In this document: piece after piece, positions 55,882-64,000 of the stretch
Layout of the letters: every line of letters starts with the position of its first letter
Position numbering within the stretch: position 1 is the first letter of the stretch
The notes under the pieces: model-generated
Database searches by the model: none
What the model saw: only the letters and a program-made list of their open reading frames with translations
Told to the model about the DNA's origin: nothing
Assembly (NCBI GenBank): GCA_019671135.1
Contig: JAHRHY010000007.1
Span: 124,001-188,000, forward strand
Direction: 5' to 3'
Source: Linnemannia hyalina
Taxonomy: Eukaryota; Mortierellomycota; Mortierellomycetes; Mortierellales; Mortierellaceae
DNA: 64,000 nucleotides
Made by a program: the position numbers and the translations under genes

Positions 55882-57700
55882 ATGGCATCGACACCAACCG
55901 ACACGCGACGCAAACGTCAACGCACCAAGTCCATGAATCTGTTGTTATCCGATCCTTCCGGTGTAGCCCCATATTTTCTTGAAGTTCCTCCTCACCTTTG
56001 GTCAGTGCGCGGATTTTGCGATGCAGAGTTCGACAAGGATCACAGGATTGGAGGTGATGGTCTTTATGACCATTTTCAGAGCAACACACGGCGCATTCGG
56101 GATTCTGTCGAGGTGTCTCAAGTAATACGTAGCATTGCAAGTAACCTCGTGTCGGCCAAGCGCGCCTCCGTCAAATGTGCCTGGCAACAATGTTATGACG
56201 ATAACATGGCTCGACAATCAGAAATCCGACTGAAAAAACGTAAAGGAGCGCAGCTACATTTCGAGAAGCAGCAGCACTGTCACCAACGCTCAACCAGCAA
56301 CTCGAGGGTGGTGATGCTACTGCCCAGTCCAGTGCAAGTGACGACGAGAAGACACCATTTGTACTTCTCAGCTTTGATGACAGCGGAGACTCGGATTTTT
56401 ACCCTGGGAATGAGAAGGATCAGGAGACAACAGTCAGTATATTGGGCGGTTTTGGAGAGCCACCAGAAAAGGTCAATTGGATTGTCGGCCCTGGCGATTC
56501 ATCCTCACGGCTAAAGACTCAGAAGCCATGGAAGGTCAAGGACGTCAACGTTTCACAAGATCTAGCCGACCGTCGTTCAGAAGTGATGTTGGTACTGGAG
56601 AAGCTAGAGGACCCGGATATATTGGCCGTTAGAAATTCTATCTGTACGCCCAAAGTTTTGCAGGACGTCATGTCTATCGATCATTGGACAGAAGAAGTGG
56701 AATTGTGGCAGGAGGAGCATGACGCCAACGTGATTGAGGCGGAGCTAGCTGATGTTGTCTCGTTTGTTTTTAATATGCATGCGAAGACAACGTTGAGTGA
56801 CGCCATTGCATGTGCGCGTCGCATGGACACCACCAGCCCCCTTCACTCAATTATCGACAATCATCTGAGGACGTCAGTTCTGTGGAGTACGACTACGGAC
56901 GTTCCAGGACAGCTCCGCCAAGTTAATGAAGACACGTTCATCAACGATTTTTTCAAGCCATTGATGATTGGTTTGTTAGGAGGTCTTGCCACTTGTACAA
57001 TGCACTGGTATGTTTTCATTATATTATTGTTATTGGTAAAAGAAAGCGCACCATGATTCATATCTCTTAGTTTTAACAAATTCTTTATTCAAATTCTATA
57101 TTAAGGACAAGGGATGAGTTGCAGTGTGGTCCGTCTTACAAGAATGAAGAGAAGTTGTATCCTGGCTTCTTTCTTTCAGTTAAAGGACATGCTGTTGCCA
57201 TTATGGAGGCCAAGGCTCCGAACAGGAGTATTGCCGGGTACAGAGATGATAGACGAAAACTATACGATCAAATGAAACTGGCAGTTGATGGATTATTAAG
57301 CTCTGGGATCAACGCATCTGCTGTGGGGTTTTTAGTATCTAGTAGGTTAACATACGTTCACTTTTTGCCTTCGTTTGCAAAGACAAATTACTGACATTTA
57401 GGGCCCTACTGACGTTGTTTAACTTTTTCCATCCTATAAGTCAAAGAGTAGAGGTTTTCGCTATGTCGTTGAGGTACGAAGCGTGTTATCTAGTCGTTCA
57501 TATTGGGGAGGTCGATCTAGTGACTTCTCGGTATCAGTTTGGAAATAGATAGCCCCCTTTTTGCTTCTGATGTTAGAAAATCGTCGTGGAGGCGCTGGGA
57601 AAGTTGCGTAAGATGAGTGCTGCAATGGCCGAGCCAATCAATGCTGACTTGCGACGTGGAACGTATCATACAGTGCCATGCAGGGTGCCTGATGAGCAAT
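55882..57700 (+). pseudogene. PD-(D/E)XK-like nuclease-domain protein, probably broken
   Basis: ATG at 55882 opens a frame reading SVRGFCDAEFDKDHRIGGDG. A frame change near 56250-56300 (no clear splice sites) leads into DDEKTPFVLLSFDDSGDSDF and on to EDTFINDFFKPLMIGLLGGL. An intron (57008-57105) gives WTRDELQCGPS, then YPGFFLSVKGHAVAIMEAKA, where E-A-K after a hydrophobic strand suits a PD-(D/E)XK active site. RRKLYDQMKLAVDGLLSSG follows, then, after another likely intron, VEVFAMSLRYEACYLV and a helix VVEALGKLRKMSAAMAEP. This architecture is expanded in Mucoromycota, where I know it only as uncharacterised protein. The fold assignment is by pattern. Confidence 0.5.
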
Positions 57701-57849
57701 AAATCATTATTTCTTTCCCATTGGTATGTCCTTTGTGCAATTATCTTCGATATAGACCAGTGTAACATCATTAGGGAGTGGAGTAACTATGCCATACCCC
57801 TCAAAAAAAATTGAGCCTTGCTCCTTAGGACCTTATCTGAAGAGTGAGC

Positions 57850-59406
57850 AGCCCATTGATAAATTTACATCGACACTGTCCCAATGCTCACGGCGGACTC
57901 GTGGACAAGCGAGGCCGGCAGAAAATTTCAAGCTGTATCCTATCATTATTTGACTCCAGATTTTGAGATGGGCAAGGTGCTTGTTGGTATGGACCAGATC
58001 GAGGAGCCACAGGTCCTTTTGAAGAGTCTAAGCAAGTGCAATGGCGTTGTAATGTCAAATCATTGACAACCTATTTGCAATCTATTATGTATTCGATTTT
58101 TCTAACCTTTGCCGCCTTTTTTCCATTTTTTTTGTTCTTTTACTCGAAGACACACCCTTGCGCGAATGGAGCCTCGAGGATAACGTGGTTTCGACTACTA
58201 CCGACCAAGGGTCGAACATGAAGAAGTGCATGGCGCTTTTTAGCGGTATTTCTGGAGCTACGTGGCCCCCCATGTGCTGCTCACAAGGTCCAGATCGCCA
58301 TCAACAACGCCTGGAGGGATTGAGGAGCTTTGCCATTGCTGGACAAGTGCAAGAGAATCTCAAAGATGTTCAAGAACAAGGACGCGGTAGCGGATCGACT
58401 TACCAAGTCCCGGCAAACCGCTGGAACGGACGACATCAAGCCAATCACCATGGATGAAACCCGCTGGAGTTTTCGTTATGAGTTGAAAAAGCGGATTACC
58501 AAGCTCAAGGACACATTGATAGAACCATCAGCCACTCCACCATCAGCCACTCCACCAACAACACCTCCCCACCTCCCGCACATATCGGTCTTGACGAGCT
58601 CTAAAGTTGCTCACTATCGCACGAGGAGCTCGATACTCTTCACGACATCGAAATCCTTCTGGAAAAGCAAGCGAATACGGGAACAAAATAAGAGCATCGA
58701 CCACACCAACAATATCAACCATGTACACACAGGCGCTCAAACTTCTACCCGACTTCAGCGCCATGAAAACAGATATCGGCAAGAAGGTCTTCAATAATCT
58801 GGAAGCAGGAATCAGATCTCGCTGGTCCCTTACTCCTCCAACACGTCCAGTTGCCCTGGTCGCCAAAAAAAGTAAACGGGATCGATGTCCGATCTCCCCT
58901 AACAAGCAAGCCGAATATCAGGCCCAGATGGATAGATTCAATATCACCAATCGACAACTCGATTCTCTTCTTGTCGCCATGTACTTGAGCCCCACTCTCT
59001 TAAACAACAACGTCTGGAAGGGCGAAAGTGGCGAAGAGGCCAAAAAAGGGCGCAGGCTCTTCTCGTAATCGAAATTCTCAAGGATCTGGACAAGGGCAAC
59101 AAAGAACAAGGCCTGGAGGACCTTGATATGTCGGAACCAGCGGGGGCGGCTATTGAACACGAAGTGGTGGTGTTGAGGATCAGGAATGAGTTGAGGGCAA
59201 GCTACATCTTTTTTTGGAGGAAATACAAGGGCCGCCACGAGATGATAGCTAACGTTGCACGGCGCTTTTTGTACATTTGGTCGACGTCGTGTGAGGCTGA
59301 GCGTGTCTTCAACAAGGCCAGATATGTTACATCGAACCGCAGGGCCAATCTCAGTATATCCAATCTTCGTTACATCCTGTTCTCTAACAATATTACCAAG
59401 GTCTAA
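57850..59406 (+). pseudogene. hAT-family transposase relic
   Basis: Recognisable hAT blocks in order: MLTADSWTSEAGRKFQAVSY, then DNVVSTTTDQGSNMKKCMAL, then (frame changed) CAAHKVQIAINNAWR, then KPITMDETRWSFRYELKKRI, and at the end the dimerisation region ANVARRFLYIWSTSCEAERV with NKARYVTSNRRANLS. Frameshifts near 58260 and 59065, stops, and a Thr/Pro expansion (repeated SATPP) near 58530-58565 break it. The N-terminal BED-type zinc finger is not seen. No terminal repeats or 8-nt target duplication were identified. Confidence 0.7.
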
Positions 59407-59829
59407 ACAGCACTGCTGGAGGAGAGAAAGAAGGTCACGGGCACAGTGAGGGCAGCAAAGTTCTTATACTAATACCAGTTTTTATTTCAGCTGGATATTG
59501 CAATGTGTATGTGTATGTGTATGTTATATGTGTCTTCCTGATGAGTAAATGAACGAACGATTGAGAGATGGACGGAAGGAGGAAGGGTGGGAGAGAGAGA
59601 GAGAAAGAAAGAGAGAGAGAGAGAGAGAAGGGAACAAAGAGAAAAAATGTGTACGTAGGTCCAGATGAAAGAATATAACGAGAGAGAGGGGGAGAAAAAG
59701 GCAGAGTGGGAGAAGGGAAAGAGGACAAGGTCTTGACTTTGAGGCACTTTGTCATGAAGATTTTTTGGTGAGTTTGGATGATAGGAAACAAGCCTAGATT
59801 GTATTAGGGTCCTGGTCTGGCACTCTTCG
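59407..59829. other. Spacer between hAT relic and XPG relic, GA-rich
   Basis: Contains gtgtat repeats at about 59505-59530 and GA-rich sequence at 59590-59720. Open minus-strand frames are repeat-derived. No gene. Confidence 0.45.
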
Positions 59830-60377
59830 TCTTTGGATGCCGCTAACAAGCTCGTATTGAGACGCATCAAGCAGCTTGGTGGCCGTGAGGACTTGGTCTT
59901 GTATTTGACGGCAATCCGGCAAAAGAAAAGCAGGAAACACATCAACTATGAGTGAACGCCCGCGAGAAGGCTCTAAAGGATACAAATAAGAAGGTCGATG
60001 AGTTTGCCGAGGGAATGGAGAATGGCCTTAGGATTTGAAAGCAACACTACATCGACATACACATGAACCTTTCGAGGCATTTGAATGGGACCCGAAGACT
60101 CGCGAGTCTTTGATCGCCCATTTCGAAAAGGAAAACTGGAGCGTGGTTCGATCCCCAACGGAGGCGGATGTCCAAATTGCTGCGGATTGCAAGGAATGTG
60201 ACATCGGGAGTTCTGGCGATTCAAATTTGGCTATCCATCCATGATCTGGTGCTTGGTATCCGGCGACCGATTTCTCGAGTAAAAGATGGAAGACGTCATG
60301 GCAACCTTGAGAGTGATTAGTAGGGCTATAACTGAAATATCTATGGCCTATGATGCGCTACTTGCGTTTAATACTTG
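59830..60377 (+). pseudogene. Decayed XPG-like nuclease of the mobile-unit family
   Basis: Homologous to residues about 65-240 of the XPG-like gene at 50697. ANKLVLRRIKQLGGREDLVL, then after a frameshift DGNPAKEKQETHQ, a stop, and REKALKDTNKKVDEFAEGME with NGLRI matches IERTTTALDTLESRLDNGLRI. HYIDIHMNL matches HFVDVRSGL. In another frame, FEKENWSVVRSPTEADVQIA with GDSNLAIHP matches the XPG-I region TEADLAIAI...SDSDMMAY. VMATLRVISRAITEISMAYD matches LLKALGVTRSQLTALAVVSR. At least three frameshifts and three stops are present. Confidence 0.65.
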
Positions 60378-60920
60378 ACAAAGGGATATGTTACATTCAT
60401 TTTCACAGTTATGAATGAGCTTTGGCCTTGAACAAAAATAAAAATACATTCAACCGGGTATTGTTTTTGAGTACAACCTTGAGCAACCAATGGTACAAGT
60501 TCCATCAATTCTTTCCCCCCATTTCTCCATATAATCACGAGAAGAGCATCACTTATGGAGAAGAAAACAAGCGTGAAAACGTGGCTGAGACGCGATTTGT
60601 CTAAGCCTTTTGAAACGCGTGAGGGGAAGGTTAGGTAAGTGGAAGGTGTTGGATCAGTACGCGTTTGAAGGCGCCCCTGTGTTTTGAGCGACTGCGAATC
60701 AAGGATGTATCCTTTGGACGTAAACAATGCGGTGTGGTTCACGAACAAAGACAGGGATGTTAATCAACCTAGACCCTGACTACGGCCTGACAACGCAAGT
60801 ACTCCACGAACTCAATGACAGCACGAAAAGTCAACAGTATGCCTCCGAAACGACATATTTCCAAAATACATGGTTTATTATCTTTTCATCCCGTCCAGAC
60901 AGTCATTTTACCAAGGCACT
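60378..60920. other. Intergenic, end of the accessory island
   Basis: No gene is recognised. It includes the 3' flank of the minus-strand glutaredoxin gene. Confidence 0.4.
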
Positions 60921-62710
60921 CTATGCAGTGGGAACCTTGACCTCAGCGACGACCTGAGCAAACTCGCCGTTCTCAACCATCTCAGAAACGATATCCAAAC
61001 CACCCAAAAGCTCGCCCTTGAAAAAGACCATGGGGAAGGTGGGCCAGTCAACATGAGTCTTCAGTCCCTGACGGATATCATCGTCCTCCAGAATGTCGAA
61101 CGAGTCGTAGGTCACACCCTGATCCGCCAACAATGCCACCAATTTCCTATTTGTTGAATGATACATCAACGAGTAGGTATATGTTAGTTCTCTGGACTCC
61201 TGAACAGCAATATGAACGTGAACGGGATCTGAAAATGGTCCTGGTTCCAGAGGTAGAATAAGGAGATGCCTTACTTTGAGAAACCGCAGCGGGGGGTCTC
61301 TGGGCTGCCCTTGATAAAGATCATGACGGGGGCCTTTTGGATGAGCTCGTCCATGCGGGTCTTGAGATCCTTCTCTGCTGGCACAAGGGCCTGGAACTCT
61401 CCTGTAGCGACCAGCTCCTTGACAACATCCAATCCTCCTACAAACTCTCCCTTGACATACACCTATTATTTCAAGCAAAAACGAGTAGTAAATTAGTACT
61501 AATGCACGAAGGTGTAACAAGAACGAGGAAAGAAAACAAGAGTCGAGTGGCAAAGAAAGAAAGGTTACCTGGGGGAAGGTGGGCCAGTCGGAAAAGGTCT
61601 TCATGGCTTGACGGACCTCATCATCAGCCAAAATGTTGAACGAGCTGAAGCGAATGTTCTGGGAAGTCAAGATTTCGAGTAACTGGCGCGAGAACTGGCA
61701 GCGAGGGGCAGTGGGGGTTCCTTTGATAAAGACCATGACGCTCGAGCTGCTGGTCAATTCCTTGAGTCTGGCGTTCATCTCCTCTGCGGACATAGTGGGG
61801 GCTGCTGCTACCGAAGGGCTAGCAGCAGCAGTGGTTCCATTGGTTGCTGATGAGGCTGGCGACTTTGAGTACTTGGCGACGGTCTTGGACAGCTCTGGTG
61901 GGTTGGCACCCTCAACACGATCCACCACCTTGCCCTCCTATTCATGTTTATGTAATGGGATGAAGTAATGTGTGAGTTGCTTGTTCTTGCACCTGTTCCT
62001 TTTGATTGTGTTGGTGTCAATGAGGAAAAGTATGCGCTTGTTGCTGTTTGTCTTTCCTGTAGATGTCTTTCCTGCAGTGAACGAGGATGTGTAAGCATCT
62101 ATATCTCACCCCATCCCCTTCCCACCGTCTCCTCCTGTCTCCCTCCTCCTAATCGTCTCAAGAGTGACCGCCGATGGTGTTATTTATCCTGCTGCGCTGT
62201 GGATATCTGTTTGTGTGGATGGTCTGGCCTTCTGCTTCGAGGTAATAAAGTCGTATCCTGAGTACGCTAGCGATAGCACTTCCAATTTCCTGCTCTGCGT
62301 GCTTCCTTTCTTCCTATGTCTTTACCTTGACGAAGACAAAACTGGGGACGGCGGCAATCTCATATTCTTCAGAAATATCAGGGAACTTTTCCGCCTCGAT
62401 CTATTCCCACACAGATTGTCACAATCAGCAAAACAAATGATTAGTCAACAATCCAAATGATCGGCAAAACAGGACGCCCATTCTTGCTTTTCACTCCATT
62501 TGCAAACGAATAGGAAAAAAGGGGTACCTTGATGAACTTGATGTTGGAGTTCTTGGAGGCGAGTTCCTCAAAGACGTCGTTCATTTGGACACAGGGAGGG
62601 GCCCAGGCAGCCCAGAAGTTCATGGCATAGACGGTTGAGGTTGTGGGCTGGTAAACGGCGGAGAAGTCGTCGTCTGTACCGATGACGGTGTAGTTTGAGA
62701 TGGCAGCCAT
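60921..62710 (-). CDS. GRX4: Monothiol glutaredoxin, Trx-Grx-Grx (GRX3/4, PICOT family)
   Basis: Five exons on the minus strand: 62710-62528, 62400-62326, 61937-61569, 61462-61275 and 61146-60921, giving 346 aa (human GLRX3 is 335). These cytosolic/nuclear proteins bind [2Fe-2S] clusters with glutathione and act in iron sensing and cluster delivery. A thioredoxin-like domain comes first, with WAAWAPPC in place of a WCGPC site. The first glutaredoxin domain (VMVFIKGTPTAPRCQFSRQL) has CQFS and the second (PVMIFIKGSPETPRCGFSKK) has the canonical CGFS. WPTFPQVYVKGEFVGGLD and WPTFPMVFFKGELLGGLD complete the two glutathione-binding regions. Two-Grx members are known in basal fungi and animals, and ascomycete Grx3/4 have one. 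Confidence 0.92.
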
Positions 62711-63400
62711 ATTGTATGTAGTGTTGTTGTGAGCTGGGTGGGTTGTCGTTAATTAGAGGTGTGTGATAGAGTGTCGACTGATTGAAAGCGGAACGAGAAG
62801 TGAGGAGAGAGGAAGGGGGAATGAAGAAGAAGGAAGAAGAGAAGCGTGGCCCTTGAAACAGTGCAGCAAGAAAAGGGCAAAAAGACGACAAGTTAGTCAG
62901 CTCGCACCTCATTGGACAGAAGCCTATCACTCTGACCACTTGGACAGAGGGTATCTGATCGGAAGATATCGCAACACAGGGGGAACAAGGGGAACTTGCT
63001 CTGAAAGATTGAAGGACTGGCTTCGTCATGGATCATGGTTCACAAATGACCCAGGATATGAACAATCGAACCCACTCCTCATACACAAACTCATTCTTCT
63101 CCGCCTGGATACATACACATTCAAATAAGCATAGAAGAGGACGCATAGGATATTTTTTTTCTGCTTCTGCAAGAGTACAGAAGGATTTGTTTTTATTTTA
63201 CAAGAACCAGGGGCTGTGGGCTGGCAAAAAAAAAGCAACTTGGAAAGATAAAGACTGATCTTTGAAAGCTTGGGCGGTCCCGGGGGGTTTGGTTGGTTGG
63301 TTGGTTGGGTTGGATTAAAACAATAAAAGGGAGAAGAAAAGAGAATTGGTTCTATACATAAGGAAGGAGGACAAGGATGCGGCAGAGTAGAGCTGCATAT
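62711..63400. other. Glutaredoxin promoter and histone H4 3' flank
   Basis: 690 nt with no gene. GA-rich sequence lies at 62790-62850. A ggttggttggttggttggg short tandem repeat lies at about 63290-63308. Confidence 0.5.

Positions 63401-64000
<600 letters not shown>

Noticed and set aside
60145..60165. tRNA-like ggttcgatcccc sequence
   Set aside because: No cloverleaf stems or acceptor fit around it, and it lies within the XPG-like relic reading frame.

Overview
This window is fungal nuclear DNA. The genes have short GT-AG introns with fungal-type branch sites, the promoters are CT/GA-rich, and the ITS2 of a partial rDNA unit (about 2.96-3.24 kb, minus strand) reads like Mortierellaceae ITS2 as I know it. 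The likely source is Mortierella or a close relative (Mucoromycota). Species identity would need an ITS search.

Layout. (1) 0.7-29.2 kb is a dense housekeeping block: an intronless metallo-beta-lactamase-fold hydrolase, a decayed partial rDNA unit (18S 3' end to 28S D1/D2), peroxisomal membrane protein PXMP4, an Ariadne RBR E3 ligase, exonuclease EXO1, the sulfite reductase flavoprotein MET10, a GNAT acetyltransferase, the ER SNARE USE1, the RecA-family repair protein RAD51C, Elongator subunit ELP5 and a type II membrane dipeptidyl aminopeptidase. Exon-intron structures were worked out by hand for all of these and stay in frame throughout. (2) 29.9-60.4 kb is an accessory, transposon-rich island. 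It holds a Tc1-like relic; a 3.4 kb near-perfect inverted repeat (30.7-34.1 and 45.0-48.4 kb) carrying a small secreted protein gene in each arm and enclosing an intronless 1773-aa NLR (NACHT, pentapeptide repeats, about 14 WD40 repeats), an LRR/F-box-like relic and another small secreted protein; a Fanzor N-terminal relic; a 4.6 kb unit with terminal inverted repeats that carries an XPG/FEN1-like nuclease gene and a Fanzor (eukaryotic TnpB homologue) gene; a PD-(D/E)XK-like protein; an hAT transposase relic; and a second, decayed XPG-like gene. (3) 60.9-64 kb returns to housekeeping genes: a Trx-Grx-Grx monothiol glutaredoxin (GRX3/4 type) and histone H4.

The most interesting item is the unit at 50504-55130. 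It begins and ends with matching inverted 20-mers, has subterminal copies of the same motif, and encodes two nucleases, an XPG/FEN1-fold enzyme with all expected acidic residues and a Fanzor, with no transposase I can recognise. Relics of both families lie within 10 kb (Fanzor N-terminus at 48.5-49.2 kb, XPG at 59.8-60.4 kb), so both are repeated here. The Fanzor copy is broken by two nonsense codons and one frameshift, although its RuvC Asp, Glu and Asp and its zinc ribbon remain.

The second notable structure is the NLR locus inside a large inverted duplication. The inner ~2.7 kb of the two arms shows no difference in the stretches I compared and no net indel, while the outer ~0.6 kb is visibly diverged.
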